Positions 44,201 through 56,797 of a DNA stretch of 64,000 nucleotides are shown in pieces. The notes under the pieces are model-generated. The model ran no database searches, had not been told where the DNA came from, and saw nothing but the letters and a program-made list of their open reading frames with translations. How positions within the stretch are numbered: the stretch's first letter is position 1; each line of letters begins with the position of its first letter. Made by a program: the position numbers and the translations under genes. Location: positions 28,213,857-28,277,856 of the forward strand of contig CAMTDV010000013.1 of assembly GCA_947069175.1 (NCBI GenBank), written 5' to 3'. The DNA is from Scalesia atractyloides. Its lineage: Eukaryota > Streptophyta > Magnoliopsida > Asterales > Asteraceae.

Positions 44201-45016
44201 TCTACTTCAATTTAATAATATTTTTTATATTTTTATCATTATTATTTCTTTCTCATCTACTTACAATCACTTTCAAAATATATTAACAAACTATAAAGGA
44301 TGAACACTGTCTCCTCAAATATATAAATAAACAAAAACATTTTCTCTATTTTTTATTTACAACCACTTTTTGTAATGTAAAGAATAGTCTCAGAAATTTT
44401 AGTGTAAGGAATGTGAATGCTCTTAAAAACTAAACAAAAGGTCATTGCAAATGTGTTAGTCGACCAAGCCAAATGGACAAGAGTCTTAAAGCACATGCAA
44501 GGGAAACTTCGCTCAAGGTAGGAAAGATGGTCTTTTAGTTATACTTTGTCTTAAATGATTGGTCCATAACCATCATCCTATAACATATTCTTCCCATAGA
44601 TATTTAAAGTCTAGACTCGCTTTTATAAAACTTTAATTGCTTTATAAGTTTCAAGTGAATTTAAAATAAATATGTTTTCTTGAATCATTCCTATATGTGT
44701 CCAGGGTCAAGGTTCTTCAACTTTTTGAAGCTTCAAGATTTACTCAGATAACTAATTGGTAGTATCAAAATAAGTGAATAAACAGTTAAATATGGAGTTT
44801 AAGTTCCATGAACAAATAAGTTACATGTAACCCTCAAGAATGAAAAATCTGATTTGTATAGTATTTTATTTGAGGTTAAATTGTTGATGTTAAATAAAGG
44901 TGAATTATATATGTGGCAAACTAGTTATAGCCTCGCTCGCGTTGCCGGGTACCAAGGTGAATATTTATCTCACATAACATATACATCTGTGTTTCGGTTG
45001 ATCTAAAAAACAGATC

Positions 45017-45370
45017 GAGTCAACCAATTAAAACAAAACACTACCATACTTTTGCTAAGAAAACCTAAAACGATAGAAATACTATAATTTTAAACTGGGG
45101 GCAAAATTGTAATTTTTCATGACAAATGAGCGTGTGTCAGGCAGCCCGCCTGGCACAAATAAAACTTACACCGGGTCAACCAATTAAAACAAAACACTAC
45201 CCTAGTTTTGTTAAGAAAAATAAATATAACGATGGCATGAATGTAATTTTACATTGGGGTAAAATCGTAATTTGACATGAAAAAAAATGATACCAAAACT
45301 ATAAATTTGAACTACGTGTAAAATCGTAATTTAACTGAACGAATGAGAAAGTAGTAGGCAGCTACCTGAC
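45017..45370. repeat. About 157-bp direct repeat
   Basis: GTCAACCAATTAAAACAAAA followed by CACTACC recurs at about 45017 and 45174, with a third partial echo (AAATCGTAATTT) after it. Copies have diverged. Confidence 0.65.
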
Positions 45371-48300
45371 ACTATTACCTTTCGTGTTCATTGTAGTATA
45401 TATAAATAAATAAATAATATAAATGTGTCACTCTTGTTAAAAAAATATAGTAATTTGACAAAATCAAAGAAGGCACAAATTAAAAGATATTCAAAGGGTA
45501 TAATAGTCATTATTGGTCAAAGAAAGCAAAAGTTGAAAGATATTCAAAGTGGTATAGTTGTCATATTCGAGTGACCAAAAAAATGTTATGACTTGGCGGT
45601 AATATTGATGATGGATTATGTGTCGAAAGGTTTGAAAAGATGCTAGGATTATAATAAAAGGTTGAATTTGAAAGAAAAATGTTTAATCAAAGTGAGAAAT
45701 ACAAGGTATTAACTATGAACCTTTAAGCTCTTTTTACCCGCATGAGTTGATGCAAAAATAAGAGTAGTTGATTGATTTAGTAATTGTGACATCATTAATA
45801 ATAAATAAATATATAAATAAATAAATATCATAATACGAAGAAGAACAAAATTATTGTACAAATTACAATTGAAATAAAGGAAAGAACGGAAGAAGAAAAA
45901 CAATGGTTGGGTGTTCGTGTTTGAGAGCAAGTCTCACATAGTTTATTAGTCGAAACAGTGTATACAACCAGAGATGACTCGAGTATTTATACAGTTACAA
46001 ACAGATTTGGAACGTCTTTATCTTAATGACTTGTTGTAACTAAAATACTATTGTTGGCTTTATGTCAAAATGGATCATATAGTCTTTGCATTTCCTCAAG
46101 CATATTAAAGGCTTAAAGCTTCCTGGTGGATTTTCTATAAATGGGCTACAAGAGTTGGTGATAATTCTATCTCAGTTAACTACTACATATACAAATACAT
46201 ACTAGAGTTAAATGCAGTTGAATTGTCTGTGACATTACAACTTATTGACAAGAGTTCATGCATATTATAAGGTTTACTATATGCACCCTTAGATTAGCAT
46301 TTGTCCTTGTTCATACCTGGTCATGAATTTGGGATTAGTTTGTTTTGAAAGTGTTGATACAAAAACTTTGTTTTGAAAGTGTTGCTTAGGCTCTTGCTTA
46401 CTGTTAGAAAGTTAATGTCAAGTTCTTTTGCTACTAATGATGTTTAGTAGTAAGAATTTCTGTTGATTAAGAGTTAATGCTGACATGACAAGTTACTACC
46501 GATTGCAGCCGGCGAAGAACTTAGTAAGGGGGACAATGAACGACCAAACCCCGTAAAAAAATAGTAATGCATATAGGTTAAAATCCCAACCGACAACGTG
46601 AGATTTTGACACCGACCCCATTGAATTTCAAAACCAGCCCCATAAAATTTCGAGACGAAACCATAAGAAAAACTAAACTAGATATTTGCATATATACAAA
46701 TATAAATAATTAATCTGAGTTAAACCCAAATATTAACATTTGGTATAAGATTTTGAAACTCACAACTAAGTCTAAGCAAATAAAAAACATTAAGTCCGTA
46801 TAGAATTTTGAAGCCAATAACTAATTATAACCAATTTAATTCTTTGTCCATTTAAGATTTGTTTAATTATTTAAACATTTAGCCTGAATAGAAAAAGGGC
46901 AAATTGGAGTTTCTTTGGAATCCAAGACTCTGTGATTGAACTCGCGACATACATTGATAATTTGAAAGGGGATCAAAGATTTACATGTGGCCACATCAAA
47001 TGATGGTTGAAACAAAAAAATACCTACATTCATACTTTAGTCTTCTTAACTTCACTTAGGTGGCACATCAAAGAATGTTTTATCCATTCTTGTACAATTG
47101 ATGGTTGGAACAAAAAAAAATACCTACCTTTTACATTGGTATATCGTTTATTGAAGTTAGCTCTCGATTTACACCTGGCTACATCAACTGTTGAGAGATT
47201 TTTTGTGCAATGAAATACGTGAAGTCCAATTTGCGTAATGGGATTGGTGATGAGAATTTGAGCAATAGTTGTATTTGTATATTGAAAATGGCTTGCTTAG
47301 GAATGTCTCTCTAAATAATGTTATGGTTGGGTTTCAAAAAATGAAAACACGTAGAGAGCAAATTTGGAGATATTGTATTTTTGTTATAAAATTTAAACGA
47401 CGTTTGACGTACTTTTTTATGTATAAGAAATTTAGTTCGATTTTGTATACAACCCGACCAGAACCGAAAAAATTCATATACAACGATCGTAACTGATCTC
47501 ATAAAAAATTCTTAGGTTCGTCAAAGCTTGTTACAACTTAAGGGGAGTTATATTGAGATAAAAGTTTCTATAGATGACTTGTTCAGTGGTAACGTACCGG
47601 TTACAAAAGAGCTAATTTGCAACTGAGAGCAACTTACTTATCTAAAGTTCTTATTGATGCCACTTGATACCAAAGAAGTTACCACTGATGGGGCTCGTAA
47701 AAAAATTAGTGTAGTTTTGTTCAAATACCACCTCCCATAGAAATAAAAATCATAAAAAAATACGTCAAACGTCACTAAAATTTCGTTTGTAATCGATGAT
47801 GACAATCAGGTGATGAATTTATTATCTGTATTTTTATTTTCATTATATTCATCTATGTTTTAAAAAGGAAATCTTGAAGTTCTGTTGTATGAATCGTATG
47901 ACTTCTATGTTTTCGTTAGAATTTCACTAGATATAAAGTATTTATTCAATGTATAAAGATTGTTGAATTCTATCAACCAAACACAATTTTAATTTTAATT
48001 CTAATATCTTGGTTGACTAATCAAACAAAATTTTTAATATGAATTTTTTAATTCTAGTTCTGTTGAATTTAATAAATCAAACGGGGTTTTATAATTTTTA
48101 AGTTGTTATGGTTAAAATTTAGTTTGTAATAAAACAAATGGTCCCGTCTTGCTAGAAATTTCATCAACCATCACCGTCTCATTTTTTTTCTTTTATTTTA
48201 AGTTTGAAAGTAAACTAGTCTTATTGTCTTAATAAGCCCTCGTGTTGCTACGGGGTCCGAAAATTTAAGTTTAAAAGTTCTTATTGATGCTACAAATCCA

Positions 48301-48484
48301 TCATGACAAAATGAATTGAGCAGAGACAAAATTATACAAGCTTTAAATATCACTATTATTTCTTAAAGATAATGAATTTTGAAAATTAATAGGACATTTT
48401 TCGACCAGAATAAAGTATTTTATCATTTACAAAAATGAAACTAAAACAGATTTTCCTATAAATATAATATACTTTTCACCTCAA

Positions 48485-49050
48485 GATGCTATCCGCTTAT
48501 AGTTCGGGTTGCAAATAAACCGAAATAACCCGAAAAAGGCCTTGTTCATGTTCGTTAAGAAAATAACGTGAACACTTACCGAATGGTTCATGAACACTTA
48601 TCGAACGAGATTTTATGTTCGTGTTTATTCATTAAGGAAATAACGTGTTCACGAACACAAATAAAATCGGTGAAGGGGGCGAAGGACAGAAATGGATAGC
48701 CAAGGGAGCAACGCTAGAACTTGAACTCCTAGCTGCGGAACGGAAGGTCGATATATTCATCAATGTGAATAACGAGGGAAAGAGGAACACGAAAACAAGA
48801 TGGGAATGAGGTTTCCTGTTTTAATTGTAAGGGTAATAAACTAATGAATATAAAATGTTTAGATATAACCAAAAAATGTACAAAAATCTTTCATGAACAA
48901 TATAAACAGACAAACATGAACGAACGTTCACGAACACAAACGAACAAACAGGGCATTTGTTCATATTCAATCATTTAACTAAGCGAATGAATTTCTTGCT
49001 CATGTTCATCCATTTATTAAACGAACGAACATAAATGAACTTCCAATCGA
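48485..49050. mobile_element. Diverged hAT-like MITE relative (TTCGTTTG-rich)
   Basis: Shares TTCATGAACACTTATCGAAC, GAGATTTTATGTTCGTG and many GAACGAACA words with the intact MITE at 58642-59211. The ends are eroded (GGTTGCAAATAAACC at left), and no target duplication is visible. Confidence 0.55.
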
Positions 49051-49783
49051 ACAGGACTCGACTTTTTTACCACTTGACACTTGTTTACAACTTTTTTACA
49101 ACTCGACACTCGTGTGCAACCTGTTTAACCCATTTGCAACTGGCCCCAACCAACGGTTTTGGTTGGTCAATTCATTTGGCCCGTTTAGAATAACAGGTTA
49201 CACTAGTCTTGTTTGGATTACGTGGTGGTAAATCTGTCCAGGTAACACAATTATGCTTTAACTGGCAACTACATGCGCCATTCAAACAAATATAAACTTA
49301 GTCTGTGTTCAGAAAACAACGAGTGTATAGCATTACAAACCATGAATTACATCAAAAGGAAACCAACACATTATTATACGATAACATTGAACTCCATCAG
49401 CATATCGTGTAGTTTTTGTGCGTATATCGGAGTTGGGTCTTCATCCTCCATTAACATTGGAAGCATTGGGATGAAATGATCACGACATACTGATTTCAAA
49501 ACCTCTAGTCTTCGGGCATCCTTCGGTGCTTCATTTAGCATATTAACAACCACCTCAAACCATATTTTTAAGCATAAGAATCTTGCATCTCCATCTTTAC
49601 TTCCCTTGCAAAGAACCGATAGACTCGGGAGAATTTCGATGACAAAAGTTGTGTGGTTTTCCTCAATTACAGAACCTTCTTCCGTGATTGCTTCAAAAAC
49701 CCGTAAAAGGGTCAACAGAAAATCATCTCGCCCCTACCAAAAAAGAGTTTGTTGAAGAACACAAAATGCAACAGGATCCATTT

Positions 49784-50881
49784 ATGCACAGGTGAAAGAT
49801 TGAACTAGGGGTGTAAACGAATCAAGCAGCCTACTAATACAATTTGTATTTAATAAATAATATATTAAATATGTATTTAGATAATAACTATTATTATATA
49901 ACAATAATGATAAAAACAATTAAAGAATATAATGATCGTAAAGAATAAAAAAATATAAATGTATATATAAAATGTATTTAGATAACTAATAAATTATAAA
50001 CGAGCAGAGCTCGAGCTTAAAAAAATAAGTCACAAATCGAGCTCAAGCTTTGACAAAAGTCGAAAACACAATAAACAAGCCAAGCTCAGATCGTTTACAC
50101 CCATGGTTAAAACTAGAGGCAACAATTCTTAACCCGACACGTAAAAAACAGGTTTGGGTCGACTAACCCAACCCGTTTAAAAACGGGTCGAGTTCGGGTT
50201 AACCCGTAGAAAAACAGGTGAACCCATTAACCCGTAAAACTATTTAGAAAAAAAAACAACTCTTATTCTTTTGTTTTTTTCGTTTCTATTTTGGTCATGA
50301 TAATGCTTGTTTTGACACATTATATTATTTACTATGCACAGGTGAAAGATTGAACTAGGGTGTAAACGAATCAAGCAGCCTACTAATACAATTTGTATTT
50401 AATAAATAATATATTAAATATGTATTTAGATAATAACTATTATTATATAACAATAATGATAAAAACAATTAAAGAATATAATAATCGTAAAGAATAAAAA
50501 AATATAAATGTATATATAAAATGTATTTAGATAGCTAATAAATTATAAACGAGCAGAGCTCGAGCTTAAAAAAATAAGTCACAAATCGAGCTCAAGCTTT
50601 GACAAAAGTCGAAAACACAATAAACAAGCCAAGCTCAGATCGTTTACACCCATGGTTAAAACTAGAGGCAACAATTCTTAACCCGACACGTAAAAAACAG
50701 GTTTGGGTCGACTAACACAACCCGTTTAAAAACGGGTCGAGTTCGGGTTAACCCGTAGAAAAATAGGTGAACCCATTAACCCGTAAAACTATTTAGAAAA
50801 AAAAACAACTCTTATTTTTTGTTTTTTTCGTTTCTATTTTGGTCATGATAATGCTTGTTTTGACACATTATATTATTTACT
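49784..50881. repeat. Tandem duplication of about 549 bp inside the last intron of the RUK-like gene
   Basis: Two adjacent copies (49784-50332 and 50333-50881), beginning ATGCACAGGTGAAAGATTGAAC and ending CATTATATTATTTAC. They differ at only about seven to eight positions by eye. Each includes the left end of a hAT-like element (TAGGGGTGTAAACGAATC). The following sequence to about 51166 (ending ACACCCCAA) may be the right end of the same element, with flanking GATTGAAC/GATAAAAC. Confidence 0.9.
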
Positions 50882-52189
50882 TGTCTCGTTCATACTCACC
50901 ATTAAACATGTTATCAATTACCCGCTTAAAACCCAACTCACTTAAAAATCGTCAACTTGTATGACTCATTTAAAAATACGGGTTAACCAGGTCATGTTCG
51001 GGTTGACCCGACTTATATGCTAGCGGGTTAGAGTTGAAATCTTTAACCCGAATAGTAATATGGGTCAGGTTCGGGTTGAACATTTCAACCCACCAGCGCG
51101 TGAACCCGCAACATGTCAACCAGCAACCCGCCAACCCACCAACCCGACACGATTAACACCCCAAGATAAAACTGAAAGTATTAGCAATGCTTTGTTTACC
51201 TGAAACGGTGATTCGACCAATTTGAGTAGAACTTTGAGTTGCAGAAGGATCTGAGAGTCAACCACCCTGCGTTTAAACGATGAACTGCAAAGAAGATTAA
51301 GAACCACCGAAAAAAGTGGCAAACTAGTCTTTGAACCACCACCACCTTTGCCAGTTAAACCACCACCTTGCAGATGTCGTTTCCCGCCAGGCAGTTGCTT
51401 AATATCAGCAATAATCATATCCAGTAACCCCGGTATAATCGACACCACACCGTTTATAAACGCCTCTAAACATTGCTGCAGATAAACACCCTTTTCCTTC
51501 ACCAACCTATCCACCGTCGTTAAAAGCTTCACATTATAGAAAAAATGCAGAAGCCATCTTTTTCGGTTTTTACAAAGAAGGGTAATAAAAACGAGCGTTT
51601 TTCCTCGTAAAACTTCACCCCCGTGTTCAATAAGCGATATTAAATTCGGTACAAGACTTTTATCGTCTATTAATGGTAACAAATGGCGTCCAATATTGGC
51701 GAAAAGATTGCTGCCGAGCATTGCGATGTTCAGAAGATTTAAGCAGATCTGCTGCTCACGCGGGCTTCCTTTAGAAACCGCATTTGCAGTTTCTTTGAAG
51801 TTGAGTTTTTCCATTACTTGTTGGATTGTGGGCGGGTTGAAACGGGTCAAACGAACGAGACATGATCCAGCTGTAAGTCTCATTGTCTCTGGTTTTGCGG
51901 GTGATCGGAATATGTGACAAAGATTGTTGACTACATCCGGGCTGGTGAAACGGGTTGCCCAATATCCGCCTTGGCTTGAGATGTTCTCGATTGTTTTTAG
52001 TGCATAAAGTTGAGTGGTGTCGTCTTCACCCTTCCGTAAAAGTGATGTTACTAGTGATATTAATGTATTCGGTACCTGCTTCAAAAAGTTAAAAATTAGA
52101 CGCCAATATTGGGCGAGTTAGGCGGGTATGATGCGGGTCAAAACCAGTTGAGTTGGGTTGGCTGAAAACAGTTTTGTTATAAAAAAAAA

Positions 52190-52622
52190 TTGAGTAAAAT
52201 GTCATTTTCGTCCCTGAGGTTTGGTCACTTCTGTGACTTTCGTCCAAAGGTTTGTTTTTCCGCATTTGGATTTAAAAAGTTTGAAATCTTGTCATTTTCA
52301 TCCAATTCATTAACTCCATTCTTTTTTCTCCGTTAAATGAGAGGCATTTCTGTCTTTTTATACATTTTTATTAAAATATAAAATACTATAAGAAGTAAAG
52401 ATCCACCGTTGTTGACTTTCTCCCCACCTAAATCCTTTAATCATCAATGTCAAAAAAGACAAAAATACCCCTAACTTAACATTAAGAATGGATGGAGTTA
52501 ACGAGTTGGATGAAAATGGCGAGATTTCAAACTTTTTGGATCCAGATACGGAAATTAAACCTTTGGACTAAAATCGCAAAAGTAGCTAAACCTCATGGAC
52601 GAAAATGTCATTTTACTCTAAA
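52190..52622. mobile_element. MITE with long terminal inverted repeats in RUK-like intron 8
   Basis: Left arm GAGTAAAATGTCATTTTCGT and the reverse complement of the right arm (GAGTAAAATGACATTTTCGT) align for over 120 bp, with GAGGTTTGGTCACTTCTGTG / GAGGTTTAGCTACTTTTGCG and AAAAAGTTTGAAATCT. About 430 bp, no ORF. The superfamily is not fixed by a target duplication that I can see. Confidence 0.85.
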
Positions 52623-54721
52623 ATTAATCGTAACCAAAATACAATTGCTGTATACAAGTACAATTGTATAAAAACTACATGTTACAGCATTTAGAGGAAT
52701 TAAAAGATCAATTTAAAACAGTTCGACCCATTTGACTTATTTTCTTTTTTCGCTAAATTTTCTTTTTAACTAATTAAAAGATTGATTTCAGAACCATTTA
52801 TTAATATAATGGTTCATTTTTAATGATTAGCATTGAGTGATATTTAACTTGTTTGATTTGTTTACTTTTTAGCTTTTTTTTTAATTCTCTTTTAACCTAA
52901 TAGATGTGGTGAAACAGTTGGGCTGACCACTTAAATAATTGGTGTATTAAATCAAATTTATTGAATCATAATGTCAAAACAATAGTGTGTTTTTAGGAAG
53001 GTTTAAGCATTTGACCCAGCCAACCCACTTGAACAGTTTTGTTTTTAACAAAGTCTTATGATTTTACCCGTTTGACCCGTTAGATATAAATACAACAAAA
53101 ATTCATTAAGATCTTCCAAATTAAGATAAAAGAAATGGTAACTAAAGCTGACCTGCCATCCTGATGAGGTTTTGTTTTCCTTTAACGGGCTTTCAGGTGG
53201 AATAAGTGCTTTCGGTTGGTCATTCTGAGTTGATATATAAAACAACAACTCACCCAACGCAGCCATAGAAAACCTTCTGACTTTTTCTTGACGATCCACT
53301 AACCCTTCGCTTAATGAACTCAATATCCCCGAACTGCTAAATCATTGTCTATAAAAGTAGAATGTCGTATTAGCAACCCAAGAAGTGACGCAAGTTGTAC
53401 CCGCAAAGCCGAGACTTTAGACTGCCGAAACATTTTGACCAAAACAAGCATTATTTGACCATTGGTCAATATATTGGCTGCATCCACACTACAACTTAGA
53501 ATCTCAAGATATTTGATCACGTTTTGCTTCTCACCAACTGAAGTGTTTCCGTTTAGGATGCTTATGATGCATTTCGTGACTACTTCTAACTGGTCTTTCG
53601 GTAATTTCACAAAATCAGACGATGGAACTGCATCGAACGGAAGAGAAGGAACCGAGAGGTCGGACTTTTTACTTGGCATCACGGGTCGAACCGAGAGGTC
53701 AGATGCATGCCAAAGAACTGTCGACATGTTATCCGCACCCTATCTGAACCTAAACCTTCTAGAACCTTTTTAATCTTCGGTTGCGGTGAAGCACTAGGTG
53801 GAGTAGCATCTACTTCAATACGATCCGAAGAGGATTCATCGTCGTTTCTACAAGAATCATCTGTTGCAGGCGTGTTGTTAAGCATTGGTGATGCAATCAA
53901 ATTCTCATCATCAACGGTTTGGGTAGAGGTCACAGTCACCATTTCAGGCTCGTCTTGTGTGTCGTCATCATTGTTCTCGTTAAAATCGAGCTCCATATCA
54001 GTGTTTTCGATTCGAACATCAGTTTCATTTTCAGAATTCGTATTCGGCAGCGGCCTACGGTAATTCTCCTTTTCATTTTCCCTCTGTAGATTCGATTTCG
54101 CTATCCTCGAAAGACGTAGCAAATTCACACCCTTTGTATTACCACTACCTTTGATTGAATCTTTCGACCACTCGATACACCTCTACTAGGTGTATTATGT
54201 TCTGATTTAGTTCTTTCAGTGGGACCCATCGCGGCTCGGTTTCTCGGTGGGGTTTTGTTCTGATTCTGTTCGGTAAGACAAGGTCGATAACAAAGTTCAA
54301 CCATGTTATCGAAAGCGGGTTGAGGGGGTAAAACCGGTGGGGTCAGCTTCGAGTTCCAGTAAGCATGACTACAAATTTCAAACCATTGGATTCTTTCGGC
54401 TGGATCTTTTATAAGAAGAGAACTGACAAGATTGGCGAATGGACGGCTAGGATTGCCCGGTAAGGATGGAGTCGGATCTGTGATGATTGAATTTACTAAC
54501 TGTGTGAATTCTTTTCCTATGAACGGAGGTCTGCCAGCATAGCATTCGTATAGAACACAACCGAGAGCCCAAAAATCCGAAGCGTATGAATGAACTCCGC
54601 CATCATGAAACAACTCAGGCGCCATGTAACATGGAGTTCCACGTTTTGCTTGTGGTAACTAAATATTATCAAGAGAATATGATTATATAATATAACATCA
54701 ATCAGTAAAAACTGTTACTTA

Positions 54722-55371
54722 TAGACCAGTAAACGAACCGAATATTCATGAACTTGTCCGGCGTTATGTTCATTTTGTTAAATGAATGAACATGAACACA
54801 TGTTTTGTTCATTCATTTATGTTCGTGAACATTCATTTATGTTTGTTTATTAGTGTTTCTTCGTTTATGTTCATCGCAATTTAAATACATAATAGTCATA
54901 TTTATTTATATAAATAATTAACATAAAAGAAACTTTCTAACTACTTAAATAAATATAACTAATGGGTAATCGGGCTTTCTAGTAATAAAAATGGGTTTTC
55001 CACTGAAGGTTAATGTCATTAATCACTAACTTATATGAAAATTTACTTTATGTTTAGTCAGTTATGTTCATTTGTGTTCGTTTATGTTTGTTCAATTATG
55101 TTCATTTGGGGTTGTTTATTGTTTGTTAAATTATGTTTGTTTAAGTTTGTTTGTTTATGTTCGTTTACGTTTGGGAACTGTTCGTTTGGGTTTTAAATGA
55201 ACGAACACAAACATGGCCGTTTTCTTAATAAACAAATATGAACAAAAAATTGTGTTCGATTATATGTTTGTGTTTGTGTTTGTGTTCATGTTCGGTTAAA
55301 GTTAAATGAACGAACATGAGCATGCCTTTATTCATGTTCGTTTGGTTCATTTACAGGCCTATCAGTTATCA
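54722..55371. mobile_element. hAT-like MITE relative in RUK-like intron 7
   Basis: Ends TAGACCAGTAAACGAACC and, inverted, TAGGCCTGTAAATGAACC resemble the TIRs of the intact copy at 58642 (TAGGGCTGCAAACGAACC). The interior is dominated by ATGTTCGTTTA-type words. No 8-bp duplication remains recognisable. A 37-bp direct repeat (TTATCACTRTAATTTATAAT) follows at 55376-55440. Confidence 0.65.
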
Positions 55372-56797
55372 CTATAATTTATAATGTAAAACCAATGCAA
55401 CAGTTATCACTGTAATTTATAATGTAAAATCAATGCAACAAAAATAAAATAAAGATACTAGAGCCAGTTGTTCGAATACTCACCAGTGAAGAAGGTGTTT
55501 TGGATATATCACTCAATTTTCTGGATAACCCGAAATCACAAAGCTGCATAACATATAACCAAAAGAAATACATTAGTAGGGAAATAACCAACTACAAAAT
55601 TATAAGTAATGCAAAAATACCTTTGTACGACCATTTTCATCCAGCAAATGTTTGATGGCTTCAAGTCACAGTAGATAACTCCTTTTGAGTGTAAATACCT
55701 ATTACACAGATACTATAAACTTCCAAAATCCAAACACATTATGTTCAAAAATTATTTTCCATACACAAAACCTAGATGGTTTTTTACCGTAAACCTCTGA
55801 CAAGATCCCGTGCTAGATCGTGTACTGAATCTTCCGGAAGTTTATTGTCCTGTAACTCGGTCAAATAATATAACTTGTGTCATAGGCATGTAGAAACACT
55901 CCATGTAGCGTTTTAACATGAAAAGGTTGAATTTGAATCAAGTTCAGCTTAATTAGATGTTACACTAGCAAATGTTTGAAAACTTCTAGAGACCTATAAG
56001 ACAATAAAAAATTTGTGCTTTATTGTTTAACTGTTAATCAATTCATATATCCACAAAACATGATGATAAAGAAGGGCCAAAAAAGTCAAACTACAGAAAA
56101 CAGATGAAACACAAAGATGAATGATCCCCCAGATATTGAAATCTAAATATATTTATATACATAATAATGCACCTTTATCAGTTATCAGTTGATCTATATA
56201 TATTTTTATAAAGAATAAAAGACAACAAAAAATAAAATGAGGTCACCTGCTCCAGTAATGTCCTGAGGTCACCTCCAACACAATATTCTAAAATCAGCCA
56301 CAAATGAGCAGAAGTTTCATACCTATTTTAAAAGAAAAAAACAACATAAAGTGGCAATTTCCATTCTTCCATTGAGTAAATCATCTATAACCACAACGAT
56401 AGTTCCAGAAACTGAAGTACTCAATATTTCCAAAAGACTGCTTTACCAGGCATGAAATTTGAGTACATTAGGATGATCCGATGAGTGAAGAATTCTCACC
56501 TGCAGTTTAAAATCCAAACCAATATAAATTATTGAGAACTGAAGATAACACTAAATGAAAACAGTAATATTGTAAGAAGCTTACTTCCTGCAAAACCTTG
56601 CTTTTGTGAGATTTATCGACGCTCTTAAGTGCATAATATTCAATACTCTTCTTCTTCCTCCCTTTATACACAGTCTACAAAACAGGTAAAAGTAATCAAT
56701 ATACATACTAAACTGAGTCAATAGAACGTTGAAAAATAGAATTCAATACCGAGTGTTTTCCTTGGCCAATTGCTTCATATATGTGGTAATTATTCAT

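Larger units (their letters stand above)
41231..49373. other. Long intergenic region
   Basis: Eight kilobases without a supported gene. Short ORFs at 42094-42381, 45709-45930 and 47007-47502 have no recognisable motif. Repeats include a 24-bp direct repeat (43243-43290), a duplicated block of about 157 bp (45017-45370), similar copies near 46990 and 47095, and a diverged TTCGTTT-rich element at about 48485-49050. The rest is AT-rich unique sequence. Confidence 0.6.
49374..56797 (-). pseudogene. RUK: RUNKEL-like protein kinase / ARM-repeat gene, C-terminally short and with apparent frameshifts
   Basis: Ten exons: 56750-56797, 56585-56674, 56447-56499, 56247-56322, 55788-55849, 55621-55698, 55484-55543, 53153-54658, 51200-52075, 49374-49733; all introns GT-AG. 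Start MNNYHIYEAIGQGKHS. Kinase motifs: ALKSVDK (Lys), VIYCDLKPSN (catalytic loop), LCDFGLSRK, KRGTPCYMAPELF. A linker (RLSRIAKSNLQRENEKENY, acidic stretch) leads to HEAT/ARM-like repeats (LLGLLIRHSTF, FSMAALGELLFYIS, LLRKGEDD, YLQQCLEAFINGV). This matches RUNKEL, a microtubule-associated kinase-like protein needed for phragmoplast organisation in cytokinesis. Four one-base losses break the frame: near 55650 after PSNI, near 54145, near 53710 and near 53335. The sequence ends at YAQKLHDMLMEFN, about 1070 residues against about 1366 from memory for Arabidopsis. It could be a decaying copy, or a real gene with homopolymer errors and a missing 3' end. Confidence 0.85.
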
